A stretch of 64,000 nt of DNA from Cryptomeria japonica (taxonomy: Eukaryota > Streptophyta > Pinopsida > Cupressales > Cupressaceae), in the NCBI RefSeq assembly GCF_030272615.1, contig NC_081407.1:375451018-375515017 (forward strand), written 5' to 3'. The notes below the pieces were generated by a model. It was not told the DNA's origin and did no database searches. It saw only the letters and a list, made by a program, of their open reading frames with translations. The translations under genes and the position numbers were made by a program. Shown here in pieces: positions 45,569 to 57,389 of this stretch (position 1 is the stretch's first letter; each line of letters starts with the position of its first letter).

Positions 45569-48066
45569 AGATTCTTCTAATCTAGAACAAGAACAACCAA
45601 ATGCACCTCCTGAAAAACCACAAGAATAACCAAATGCACCTCCTAAAAACATACAAGAACAACCCCCAATTCCTCCTTTTGACCGCACACTCGAAACATA
45701 GGAAGAATTAATTAATTAGTTAGGACAAAATATGTCTAAAATCAATAGACTGATTGTTAAATTGAAAAATTCTGAACTTGATCATCATCAATCCCTCGCC
45801 ACTAGCCTAGAAACATTAGCTAGTGGTGGCATAGCTATTTCCACAGAAATTACCAAATGGGGAAGCTTTAGGGATAGTTTTTGTCAATTCTATGCCAATG
45901 GGCTATCATACGATGGAGTAAAAAACAAAAATATTACTAAACAACAAATATGTGCCCTTTTTGTTGATCCCAAAACTGGTCAATCATTACCTCTTAATGC
46001 AAAGAGGTTTCCCATACATTGGTGTACCAATGTGTAGATGAAGAATCTTTTTTGGCAGAGGTGGTGGATGGTCTTTGATGATCCACCTTGTAATAATTAT
46101 GAGGTGCCATTATATTTTTTGAGAAAAATATATTGTGAATTTGTGCTCAATGTGCGACCAAACTATTTTGGCATGAGAGAGTTTCATGGTAGAGGTGGTG
46201 GCTCTGCCCAAGATAGACCTGGAGCCCATAGGCAATTACCTGCAGAGAGTCGCCACCCCCTAGCACCCAAATCCAAGGTGCATTAGGCTGTCCCATTAGA
46301 GTTGAAAGAGTTGATGGAGCTATAGACTCTTCAAGCAGCCATAGCATTGACTGGTGCCCTCATCTAGCATGGGACATCATTAACACACCCTATTGTATTG
46401 GATGATGAGCCATTAGAGGGTGACAAAGAGCCCATCCAACATGTGTGTGTCATTTGCTTGGGGATATGCTCGGGGACAGATGATGTAGCCGGTGTAGATG
46501 GATCCTCATATCATCTGTGCATGATTTGTGGTTGTACATATCAAGCTCACATGGTTGAGGATGTCATGCTGACAGTTGAGTTAATGGACATGGTGTTTGC
46601 CCATGAGCCACAGACACAGGTGTGTTGATTTGAATTCATAACATTTTATTTATCAGTCACTTTAAATTTGTAATTACATAAATGAATTTTCATTTATACA
46701 TCGATTTAAATTAAGATAAATAATATGCATTTTAGGGTGCAGCAACGGTATCCCATACACCTCCCCCAGTTACTATAGCTGCAACTTCGATGCCTGAGGT
46801 ATAAATTTTGTAACATGTTAAAATAGAATAGTACACTTTGAATTCAAAAAAATACAAGATATACTACCTATCTTTAATGCAAGGTCCAATTTTTGGTTTA
46901 TAGGTGTTGACAGGGGATGAAATGTCCCAGATTGATGACATCATGCTCTCAGTGATCGATTTTGGCCCACAAGGCTATACGGTATCATATTTTCTACAAC
47001 TCTTTTTATGTATTGTTTTGATGGATTATGCAATTCATTTCATTTTAATTTTTAAAATTATGTTTAATTTATTATCTGTACTAATATCTCATGTTAATTT
47101 TTTTTTTTTAGGGTACCCCCTCTGCGTCTAGGGCTCGTCCTAAGAAAAAGAATTCCTTGAAGATGCCAAAACATGGGAAGAAGGTAATTGAACACATTTT
47201 TAATTGTACAATTGTTTGAAAATGTTTAAATCAAGTATTAGTTGGGGTTTGTAGATTGATTAGTGTTTTTTGTCTATTTTACATGTATAGCGGCCATTGA
47301 GCTTTGTGGATTTGTTGAATGCACCTGATTCGCCCGCAGATCAAGAGAGGGTAGAGGTATGTATCTCTACTTTATTTTCTTGATTTCATGATTATATGCA
47401 CGCATACATGTGAACTTGTGATATATTATAATCTTGTAATTTTTCATACAGGAAATATCCATACCTATTTTGTCAATGGCAAACCCTCCTCCTTGCACTG
47501 GAGAAGCATCTCAAGATCCAATACACTTTTGTTTGACATGAAAAATTAATTGTTTTTAACCTTTAATACTTATCATTATATTAATTGTATTTAATCTTTG
47601 AACATTTTTTGTATTGGTAATAGCGACACTTTCTACATCGATGGTGAGCTATCCTCAGTCCATTGGAGAAGCATCTCAGCCACAGGTACACCATTGTTCT
47701 CTATATTATAGGTTTTAAGTGTTTTTGATATATTTATGTTAGTACATTGTATTAATTGTACATTTAATCTACAATAGACCCCTTCACGGTACGACCATAA
47801 CGTGGATCCATTTAAGTATGTCTTCAAGAAAATTAAGAGTGACAAGGAGAGGAGAGTGAAGACATTAGCTCCTACATCAGCCGATGAGGTAATCTACATT
47901 TCAATTGCAAAGGAATTATAGTTAAATGCATAGTTATGTTGTTAATTGTGAACTATTTTCTACAAAAAAATTCTAACTTGGCTTTTAAATTGTGGTTTTG
48001 CAGCCATCTACAGAGCCGCGTACTGCATCGAAGAGGCTTGATTTTGATGATCCACTACAAGTTTAG
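45569..48066 (+). pseudogene. Multi-exon gene of unknown function, decayed
   Basis: The long first visible exon (about 45569-46619) keeps one frame through repeated (E)QPNAPPEKP units, IVKLKNSELDHHQSLA, TKWGSFRDSFCQFYANGL, FVDPKTGQSLPLNAKRFP and CVICLGICSGTDD, and is interrupted by seven TAA/TAG codons. Further exons with AG/GT borders: 46736-46798, 46904-46981, 47112-47183 (RPKKKNSLKMPKHGKK, NLS-like), 47291-47356 (RPLSFVDLLNAPDSP), 47452 to about 47520, 47624-47685, 47778-47888 and 48004-48066 (KRLDFDDPLQV, stop). Most introns are phase 0. One donor (after the 47452 exon) seems lost, so the joining there is unclear. I do not recognise the family; a transposon-borne gene is possible. Confidence 0.6.
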
Positions 48067-48244
48067 GATCATATAGTTTTAGTTTTGGTCATAGAGTGAC
48101 CAATACATGTAGATATATTCTACATTTTTATTATATATCGATTTGGACATGACATATGCCACATTTGTGTAATACTTGTATTGACTTGCCAGACATGCCT
48201 TTTTTCTATATATAAATATCGATATTCGATCCAATAAATGTGTA

Positions 48245-48545
48245 ATGAGTTTATTATTTTGTATTCATTGTATTTTGTGGTTGTCCTTTTATAAATTTAA
48301 ATGAATATTTGCATATGTAATCAACAATATGAATATAAACAACAAAAATATATGATATAAAACATTGCAATCATGGAATATGAGTTGATAAAATTTCTAA
48401 AATGTTGAATTAACCCCTACAAAACTCCTTGTATTCAGTTCATTATTGTGTATTCGCTGTATTTGGTGCCTTCCCTTTTATAAATTTTAATGAATATTTG
48501 CATATGTAATTAACAATATGAATATAAACAATAAAAATCAACAAT
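48245..48545 (+). repeat. Two direct repeats downstream of the multi-exon gene, period ~187 bp
   Basis: TTTATAAATTT(A/T)AATGAAT, then ATTTGCATATGTAAT(C/T)AAC and AATATGAATATAAACAA, occurs at about 48285-48340 and again at 48476-48530, with the preceding TTATTxTGTATTC also shared. A short AATATGAATATAAACAAC is repeated once more at 48542. Confidence 0.75.
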
Positions 48546-48594
48546 ATGAATATAAACAACAATGTGTTTGGTGCGAGAGCACCCTCACGCTCGC

Positions 48595-51123
48595 AATGGT
48601 CAAATTTTGTTTGTCGTGTGCACAAACCAACATTGCGAGTGCATCTGGGTGGACAGGTTTATGCTAGGCATGCCCCTATCGTGCATCCCAAAGTGCCAGA
48701 ATGTCGAGAGTCATACTGTACCGGTGCGATATCTCAATTGCCCTGAGTTCAAAAAATTGTCAAAATTTGACGGACTGTTTCTTCAAATTTAGGACACATA
48801 TGGTCAATCCATTTGAACTCATGGGGTCGCATGAGGCTCCTCTATAATGGCCTATCTCAGTTTTTGACAACTCAGAGCCATTTTCAATTATTAGCATTTT
48901 TTCGCGTACTCAAAAAACTATCAGTTGCATGCAATACAAAGTTGCAAGATTGGCTAGAATTGATTCAGTTTGTCGTGTGCACAAACCAACATTGCGAGCG
49001 CGTCCAAGTGGGTAGGTTTATGCTAGGCATGCCCCTTTTGTGCATCCCAAAGCACTGGAACATCGAGAGTCATACTATACCGGTTTGATCTCGTAAGTGC
49101 CCTGAGTCTAAAAAATTGTCAAAATTTGATGGTCTATTTCTTCAAATCCAGGACACATATGGTCGATCTGTTTAATCCTGTGGGGTCACGTGAGGCTCCT
49201 CTACAATGTCCTATCTTGGTTTTTGATGAGTCAGAGCCATTTTCAATTGGTAGCATTTTTTCGCTTGCTCCAAAAACCGTTAGTTGCATGCAATGCAAAG
49301 ATGCAAGATTGGCTAGAATTGATTCAGTTTGTCATGTTCACAAACCGACATCGCGATCATGTCTAGGTGGGTAGGTTTAAACTAGGCATGCCCCTATCGT
49401 GCAATCGAGAGTCATACCGTACCGATGTGATCTCTCAAGTGCCCTGAGTCCAAAAAATTGTCAAAATTTGACAGACTGTTTCTTCAAATCTAGGACACAT
49501 ATGGTCCCATTTGATCCCCTGGGGTCACGTGAGGCTCGTCTACAATGTCTTGTCTTAGTTTTTGATGAGTCAAAGCCATTTTCAATTGGTAACATTTTTT
49601 TGCCTACTCTAAAAACCGTCAGTTGGATGCAATGCAAAGTTGCAAGATTGGCTAGAATTGATTCAGTTCATTGTGTGCACAAACTGACATAATAAGAGCA
49701 TCTGGGTGGATAGGTTTATGCTAGGCATTCCCTTGTTGTGGATCCCAAAGTGCCAGAACGTCAAGAGTCATACCGTACTGGTGCGATCTCTCAAGTGCCC
49801 TGAGTCCAAAAAATTATCTAAATTTGATGGACTATCTCTTCAAATCCAGGACACATATGGTTGATTCGTTTGAACCCATGGAGTCACGTGAGTCTCCTCT
49901 ATAATGGCATGTCTTGGTTTTTGACAACTCGGAGCTATTTTCAATTATTAGCATTTTTTTGCCTGCTACAAAAACCGTCAGTTGCATGCAATGCAAAGTT
50001 GCAAGATTGGCTAGAATTTATTCAGTTCATTGTGTGTACAAACCGACGTTGCAAGCGCATCTAGGTGGGTAGTTTTAGACTAGGCATACCCTTGTCATGC
50101 ATCCTAAAGCGTCAGAATGTCGAGAGTCATACCGTACCAATGCGATCTCTCAAGTGCCCTGAGTCAAAAAATTGTCAAAATTTGACGGATTGTTTCTTCA
50201 AATCCAAGACACATATGGTTGATCCATTTGAACCCATTGGGTCGAGTGTGGCTCCTTTACAATATCCTATCTCGGTTTTTGATGAGTCGGAGCCATTTTC
50301 AATTCGTAGCATTTTTTTGCCTGCTCCAAAAATTGTCAGTTGCATGCAATGCAAAGTTGCAAGATTGGCTAGACTTGATTCCGTTCATCGTGTGCACAAA
50401 CCGACATCATTAGCACATTTGGGTGGGTATTTTTACGCTAGGAATGCCCCTCTCATGCATCCCAAAGCGTCGAAACATCAAGAGTCATACCGTACCGGTG
50501 CGATCTCTCAAGTGTCTTGAGTCCAAAAAATTGTCAAAACTTGACGGATTGTTTCTTCCAATCTAGGACACATATGGTCGATTCATTTCAATGTGTGGGG
50601 TCTCCTGAGGCCCCTCTAAAATGACTTGTCTATGTTTTCGACAAGTCGGAGCCATTTTCAATTATTAGCTTTTTTTTGCTTGCTGCAAAAACTGTCAGTT
50701 GCATGCAATGCAAAGTTGCAAGATTGGCAAGAATTGATTTGATTCATCATGTACAGAAACCGATGTCATGAGAGCGTCTGTGTGGGTAGGTTTACTCTAG
50801 GCATGCCCCTGTTGTGCATCGATCCTCTACAATGGCCTATTTCATTTTTTGATGACTCGGAGTCATTTTCAATTATTAGCATTTTTTTGCCTACTCAAAA
50901 AACCATCAGTTGCATGCAATGAAAAGTTGCAAGATTGGCTAGAATTGATTTGGTTCATCGTGTGCACAAATCGATGTTACAAGCGCATCCGAGTGGGTTG
51001 GTTTACACTAGGGTTGCCCCTATTGTGTAGCCCAAAGCCTTGAAACATCGAGAGTCATACCGTACCTGTTCGATCTCTCAAGTGTCCTGAGTCGAAAAAA
51101 TTGTCAAAACTTGACGAACTGTT
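48595..51123 (+). repeat. Satellite-like tandem array, ~358-bp unit, about seven copies
   Basis: The anchor A(G/A)GACACATATGG occurs at 48791, 49150, 49492, 49848, 50206 and 50565 (spacings 359, 342, 356, 358, 359). Each unit also carries GCATGCAATGCAAAGTTGCA, GCAAGATTGGCTAGAATT, GTGTGCACAAACCGAC and AGTCATACCGTACCGGTGCG. The seventh copy has lost ~165 bases near 50820. The array ends at 51123 in mid-unit, where a Copia LTR begins. The units are rich in CG compared with flanks. ORFs of up to 150 codons here are by-products of the repeat. Confidence 0.95.
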
Positions 51124-52250
51124 TGATGAATACTAAGAGGGGGGGTGAATTAGTATACCAAAAAACACTGCATTTAAACACTTAAATACTCTAAAGATAA
51201 ACCGGTAAAATAGTTTAACAGACAGACTGGTTATCACACATGCAAACCAAAATGCAAATAAAGCATTCACCCACAAAAGCAATACAACCATAACACAAGA
51301 TATTTGACATGGAAACCCAAATGGGAAAAACTATGGTGAGATGGAACTCACAAGTCACTATCTGCAAAATAGAAACCAGACCGGTTAAGGTCTTACAAAG
51401 TTCTTCACCAGAACAGATCCTGTTAGGAATCTCAATCTTTGTTAGAAGATAAGTCCGATTAAAGACTACCTTGCTAGAGGATTTTAGATTCACAGAGGTG
51501 AACCACCTTGTTAGAAGATTTTACAAAAGGCTTTTAGGCCTACCCGGTTAAGGGCTACAGACTTGTCAATGATGTGAGTAATCAACAAGTGTTTGATCTA
51601 TCTAATAGCACAGACTGCTCGATTAGATCCTTGATAGCTCATTCTTAATGCATTCCTGCATTACTTCAGTCTTCTACACATTCATATTCTCTCCAACTCC
51701 TCAATCACCTTAGACCCTAGCCGTTATATCGACTATCGCAACAACAATAACAACAACACCCTAAAACCCTAGACATGATGTCCTTATAAAGGAAACTGAT
51801 TTCATGTCAGTCCAATGGGATTGCATTATAATTTCCTAGGTTCAATGAACCTAGACATACTAGGTAGTATGTCACAAAAAGCATCGCTACAGTGTCGGCA
51901 TCGTCAAACAAACGGTGGATTGGTAACTCATCACAAAATGCCAGTTGGTAACTCATCACAGAGTATTACCGGTTCATACAAAATACCAGTTGCCGGTTTA
52001 TCAAAAATGAAGACTGGTAGAAATGTTTTATGCCGCTTTAATCCCTCGTACCGCTTGAGGTCAACATGCCACTTTAGACCGATAAACACATTCTGCAAAA
52101 CATCAATAGTCTAATGACTATAATACAACTTGCAACATATCAGTTGGAACAAATATCAGTTGTGCTCTAACTCATACATATAAAGAGGATCTTAATGCAA
52201 GTGTGTGTCCATCAATGACAATCACAACATGAACATCAAGAATGCCAACA
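51124..52250 (-). mobile_element. Copia-type 3' LTR inserted in the satellite
   Basis: Read on the minus strand it starts TGTTGGCATTCTTGATG at 52250 and ends near AGTATTCATCA at 51124, about 1.13 kb. It is preceded by a polypurine tract (52251-52275). It contains ACCGGT-type sites several times (about 51200, 51382, 51970, 52000) and ATTTGACATGGAAACCCAAA near 51300, as in the LTRs at 29-35 kb, to which it is related but clearly different. No 5' partner LTR was found. Confidence 0.8.
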
Positions 52251-52530
52251 ATCTCCCCATTTGGCATTGATGGCAACACTTAGGAAAATAAAATTTTGAC
52301 ATCTAAGTGTTTTACAACAAAATTATGCCATTAGCAAAATTGCTCCCCCTAAGCATATACACTATCCCTTTAACAATACAATGAATAGCAATTTTGCATA
52401 CAGAGCATAAACATTGATATATCAGAGTAGATAGCATATATCAAAGCATATAGAAAATTTTTTAAATACCAAATACTTCTCCCCTATACTTCTCCAAAAT
52501 AGAATACTTCTCCCCCTTTGCCAACAATGA
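52251..52530 (-). other. Polypurine boxes and spacer before the 3' LTR
   Basis: On the plus strand: AATCTCCCCATTTGGCATTG at 52251, TGCTCCCCCTAAG near 52341, and CTTCTCCCCCTTTGCCAAC near 52507, all reverse complements of purine-tract boxes. The pattern parallels that at 30371-30520 and supports the Sirevirus-like assignment. Confidence 0.65.
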
Positions 52531-52586
52531 CAAAGTACCACTAAGCAATCCTATTTCCATTTGATATATATATAAATAATAAAAGT

Positions 52587-54147
52587 TTATGACAATAAGG
52601 AATAGTACTTGTCAAAAACAAATTTATAGTCCTGCAAGAATTGCTTCATTGATAGAGACCAGGACTCAAGTAGGGAGGAGGACACTTCTTTCTCTATTTG
52701 CATCTGGGAGACCTGTTCTTCCATGGCATCAACTGTGCTCATCTCCTGTGTAACTGTCAAGGCATCCAGGTTCAGATAACACTTCTGAAGAATTTGCAGA
52801 CATTGAAGTAAAACCAATTGTAGCTCCTGCAAATCTCTAGACCGTGTGCTGATCTCTTGCTCCATTTTGGCTGACTGGATCTGAAACCGATGAATGGTTT
52901 TCCCATAAGTTGCAAAGGAATCATAAGGCAGCTTGAATGTGCTGAAGTAAGACTGTAAGTTTGTTTGAAGCTTTTGCTTTTGAGCTAGCACATCATCATA
53001 AAATAGATAGGGTTGACAGATTTTGCTGAGTAGCATGTTCTCCTCATCTAGAGCGTCCCTTATATCCTTTTGTTCTTTCTTCAGTTCAAACCGGAGTTCA
53101 TTCAACTTTTTCACCAGAGCTATATTAAGAGCCTTTTGATGCTCCTTCTTGACATTAGCCTCTGCTGCCTCTTCAAGACTTTGCACTTGATCATCTACTA
53201 CTTTGCATAGGAGCTTTAGTCTAACTAATGAAGAATCGATGTTTGGAAGATTTGTATCGAGTATCAAACTGGTAAGCGTATCCACAACAGCTTGGATTAC
53301 ATCCTGCTCCTTTTTTTGTTGTAAGTTTTCAAGGCACTCTTGAGCTACCTTGATGCTTTGCATTAGCTCCGATTCACTTGCAGACTGGAGATCGATAGGA
53401 CTGGTGATATCAGCCAGTTTGGCTTGACTCTTGGTTTCCTTCGGAGTCTCCATCTGTGTGCTCTTCTCCGCTTCTCCTATCTTGTCCTTTTTCGCTTTCT
53501 TTTCTTCTTCTTCCTTCTTCTTTTTCTCTGCTTCCTTCTTCTTTTCATGTTCCTTGTCTTCTTCTTCCTTCTTCTTCCTCTTAGCTTCCTTCCTCTTCTC
53601 CTCTTCTTTCTTTTCCTCTTCCTTCTTCCTTCCGCTTTTCCTCTTCTTTATCTTCCTCTTCCTTCTTCTTCTTTTCCTCATCCTTCCGCTTCTCTTCTTT
53701 ATCCTCTTCTTCTTTCTTTTTCCTCTCATCTTCTTGCCTCTTCTTCTCTTCACATTTTCTTTTCTCCTCTTCGTCTTTTCTCTTCTCTTCCTCTTTTCTC
53801 TTCTCTTCCTCTTTCCGCTTTACCTCATCTTCATCCCTCTTCTTCTTCTCTGCCTGTTCCCTAGCCGCTTCCTGTCTGTCCTTGCCTTGGTCATTGCCGT
53901 GTTCGACCTGATGCTCCTGTCTTGTTCCCTCAGAAGGTATGTCCTGAGTGACATCTTCTATGTCCAGGGCATCAACATCAATAGTGTCGATTGATTCTAC
54001 AACCAGATTTCCTTCATCATCAAATGCTTCATCCGGTTTGGATATAACCAGGGAGGTTGTAGTAGCAATATTGATAGAAATGCTTGTGTAGAATTGAATG
54101 TTGAAAGGGATCTCCTCTTCAATGGTTGAATCCTTGACTTGATGCAA
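52587..54147 (-). pseudogene. Long coiled-coil ORF in the third-ORF position of a Copia element, one frameshift
   Basis: Two overlapping minus-strand frames join near 53.65 kb to give roughly 520 residues. The N part (from ATG 54147) is acidic (DEAFDDEGNLVVES, DIEDVTQDIPSEGT). It is followed by ~150 residues of Lys/Glu/Arg repeats (EEKRKEEEKRKDEEEKR), then a Ser/Thr linker and a helical C part (DDQVQSLEEAAEANVKK, LALNIALVKKLNELRFE-like, YDSFATYGKTIHRF) to the stop at 52587. The C part is open for over 300 codons without decay. It lies directly before polypurine boxes and a 3' LTR, like the ORF at 8607-11580. Function unknown. The frameshift may be slippage in the repetitive stretch or a sequencing error. 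Confidence 0.6.
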
Positions 54148-54149
54148 TG

Positions 54150-54644
54150 CCTAGCCTTGAAGGGAGACTTGAGAATGCTCAATGCTGGAAAAGAATGCTT
54201 GAATGCTTGGATGCTTGATCGCTTATGCAACTTGAATCTTTCCAACTTTGACCTATCCGACTTATGCAATCTCCACTTATGCAAATTAGAGGACAAATTC
54301 CCCTTAAATACATGTTGGTGGATTTGAATTTCATCATGGGTCGACATCTGGGAAGTTTTCCTGCTCACTGCACAACCCACAATGCATGCTCTAGGAAGGT
54401 CCTACCTAAAAATAGGGCAGGGTCAAGGGTGCCACACCCCTGTCCAAGGGGGGACAAGGGCATCACACCCAGGTGTCCTACCCCTTTCTCTAGGGCAGAG
54501 TACGGACAAAGTGATGAGGAGCCTAAGGAAGAAGCTGTTTTCACAAGTTGAGCAGTCTCCGGTCTCCGATCAGGCTAGAGGATTCGAGTTCGCATGCGTG
54601 AGGACCCCAATGTAGTCGTAAATTGCTAGGGTCATAATTTTATG
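54150..54644 (-). mobile_element. LTR-like fragment, possibly Gypsy type
   Basis: On the minus strand it begins TGTCATAAAATTATGACCCT, runs through GGGGTCCTCACGCATGCG and GACCGGAGACTG, and continues to CCCAGATGTCGACCCATG. The start TGTC with an internal small palindrome (GTCATAA TT TTATGAC, 54632-54647) is reminiscent of plant Gypsy LTRs. No coding partner is seen. It is GC-richer than its neighbours. The border with the coiled-coil ORF at ~54150 is not clear. Confidence 0.35.
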
Positions 54645-56590
54645 ACACTACAAAACTGAATAACATAGCCACATAATTCAACCATATTCTTATAGAATTA
54701 AGGTTTCCGAAACTTATCTTAATCTTAAGCATTTTGAATGGTAATAATCACTCTAAGAAGATTGCAATGGTCTTGGATCCTTTATGGCTATAACACCCTA
54801 AAAGGTAATTAGTTCTTAAACAAAATCCACTGTCTTACAGAGAACCCATCATGACATAAATAAAACGACATTGGCCATGACACTCTCGAGTGTACGCTAT
54901 ACCTTGAGTTGGGAATGTGCTATATGCCTCTTCTCCAAATGCCTCATAGCCGACCAATCCACCACCTTCTTCTTATTCTTCTTCTTCTTCCATGACTGAT
55001 CTCTTTGTCCCCTTCCAAGTCTCACATAAATGACTTATATAACCTTTTAAAGGGTGGTTTCCAAACCATCACACCCTTTCAATAAGATCACCTTTGATTA
55101 TCCTTTATTAATCTTTCTTTAAACCAAAAGATTTTAATATCCTTTATTTTAATCTCCCCTTTTAATCGAAAAAAGATTGTCTCATTACTTTACATTCTCT
55201 CCAATAAATAGTCACATAACATAGGAAAAAAAAACAAGCAAACAAAATTACAAATTATGGAGTTCACCACCCACCCACCCCCAAAAAAAAATAAATAAAT
55301 AAATAAAATAAACTAGAAAAAAAGAGGAGGTAGTGGTGGGGTCAAACCCTTCTATACGACCAGGTCTTATAGAAATCATTGCAAAATACTGTTTGAGGGA
55401 TGGATCTATCTTAAGGATTGATGTCAACATAAGGTTCAAAGTTTGGAAAATGAAGATTATTAAATCCAAAGAATGGATTTACAAATTAGCAGAGGTTCAT
55501 GGATAGTAGCACAAGGATTATCATGAATTAATTTGTAGTGGTGTCTCCCATGAAGAGATTTAGTGATAGGGATTGTTGTATATGAATGAGGGAAATAAGA
55601 AAACTAAGCCGGAGAAGGCTTAGGAATCATATAGAAAGGGAGTGACTCAAAGAAACAATATTGTTGAATTTGTTGCTTTTTTAAATGAAAACGAGGGGTT
55701 TATTCTTAAAGAAGTTGTTGATATAATTGTAGAAATTGGGGCTAGGGTAAGATACTTTTGTCACTTTGTCTTGATACAAATTTATATGGCTTATAGAATT
55801 TTCATATAGTTTCAATTTTTTTTAATAGAGGGAGCTACCCGATTACTTGGAGCACTTACCTATAAAAAATATAACTCTCAAATAATTAAAATGACTTTAA
55901 GTAGAAAAATAAATAATTTAATTTTTATAATAATATTCATATTTATATTATTATTGAAAAATAGAAATAAAAATATTTATAATTGATAATAATATTTATA
56001 TAAAATTGTTGACTACAAATTCTACAATAATTCAATGAAAATGGTTAGATAACTCAAAAATCAAATAAAAAATTATTCAATAAATTAAAAAAAAAAATAA
56101 GATAGATCTTTTTGAAATTTTTAGATAGATTAATTTAATATCTATAATTTAATAATGTAATGTAGTGTTGATTTTATACTGTTGTTGCATTGATTTGTAC
56201 TATTGTATTGAAATTTTCATTTTGACAAAATGAACTTCAATTCACTTTTAGGAAATTTACTATCAAAGTTAAACTCAACTAATTAATCAAATAATGGTTG
56301 ATTTTAACTAATCAACTAATTAATCAAATAATATGATATATCTAGTTTAGACATTTTGTTAAAGGGTTTAAGGTCCATTAAAAACATTTTTTTACCTTAA
56401 TCAAAAACTAATTAATCAAATTTAATCAACTTTGACTATGCTTGTAGCAATTTTTCTATAAAATTTAAAATCAACTAATCAATGAATTATTTATTGTAAG
56501 GAATAATTTGATTTTAAACCCTTAGTCATAGTTGCACCTAGTACAATTCATGCTTGGGGTCATGGTCAAATCTAAAAGCTATAACCTTTC
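54645..56590. other. No supported gene
   Basis: AT-rich. A plus-strand stretch near 55380-55700 has readable pieces (AKYCLRDGSILRID, KSKEWIYKLAEVHG) but many stops and no recognised family. 55790-56520 is nearly pure A/T-rich intergenic sequence with short AATTAATCAA repeats. Confidence 0.45.
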
Positions 56591-56781
56591 CAATTTTTTG
56601 TTTCGGGATTCCACTGTGTAGGATTTTTTGCATCAATTTTTTGGATCACACTCCTTGATCCATCATCAAGATGAGAGAGCTCTAGGAGAGAAAATCCTAA
56701 TGATGGATCACAGGGTGTAATCCAAAAAGTTGATGCAAAAAATCCTACATAGTTGAATCCAAAAACAAAAAATAAAAATTG
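56591..56781. repeat. Foldback (hairpin) element, ~80-bp arms
   Basis: The left arm (56591-56668) and the reverse complement of the right arm (56701-56781) share TTTTTTGTTT, GGATTC, TGTAGGATTTTTTGCATCAA, TTTTTTGGAT and TGATCCATCA, with few mismatches around a ~32-base loop. It could be a small MITE-like foldback and, if transcribed, would form a long hairpin RNA. The 70-codon ORF here is simply the read-through of both arms. Confidence 0.8.
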
Positions 56782-57389
56782 CAACGAGGTATGGAAATCT
56801 AGTCAGCACATTTTTCACTTGCCTCCGAAACAATAATAAATAATTTTATTACAATACTACAAAGACAAGTATTCCCACTATGACACTTGTTTTTTATTAC
56901 TTTAGTAGGGAAAGGGCCCCGAACCATTACAAAACAACAACAATAAAAAAAGAGTAGTAAAACAACCCCAGTCATCACATAGCTAGGCACCCAACATAGA
57001 ACAAAGATGCTAGCCTTCAGAAGTAATAAAAAATATATAGACTAAAGTAGTAGCCCATATTAATCCTACCATACTTCCTACAATAAGGACTAACTAAACT
57101 AACAAATAACTGAGTAAAGTAGACAATAACAACAGTTCCCAGATTCAAAATTAATAATAAGAGTCTTAGGGGTCTCACAAGCCTAATAAACCATAAGCCT
57201 AGAGACTTAATAATGAGCATCATAAACCAAAAATTAAAACAAATAGAACTATCTTAAACTATATTAATAGCAAAAAACAACATCACAATCTCACCACCTA
57301 AGCAACAACCTAATTGTCCCTAATGAGATTCCACTTTTCGACTAGTCTTTTCATTTGCTCCTACCATGCCTCTTGGTTCTAGATGACAA
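56782..57389. other. No supported gene
   Basis: AT-rich spacer with no motif on either strand. The short minus-strand ORFs (56799-56990, 57017-57223) are hydrophobic and low in complexity. Confidence 0.5.

Noticed and set aside
48546-51043. Series of 60-150 codon ORFs in the satellite
   Set aside because: The unit length (~358) is not a multiple of three, frames shift between copies, and the ORFs have no independent support.
48595-51123. Possible CRISPR-like array because of regular repeats
   Set aside because: Units are ~358 bp, contiguous and without short repeat/unique spacer alternation, and the DNA is plant nuclear.
53424-53994. Long plus-strand ORFs (146 and 187 codons) rich in Phe, Leu and Ser
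   Set aside because: They are the antisense of the Lys/Glu coiled-coil repeat on the minus strand; composition explains the lack of stops.
54264-54615. Plus-strand ORFs of 95 and 77 codons
   Set aside because: They lie antisense to the LTR-like fragment and have no recognisable domain.
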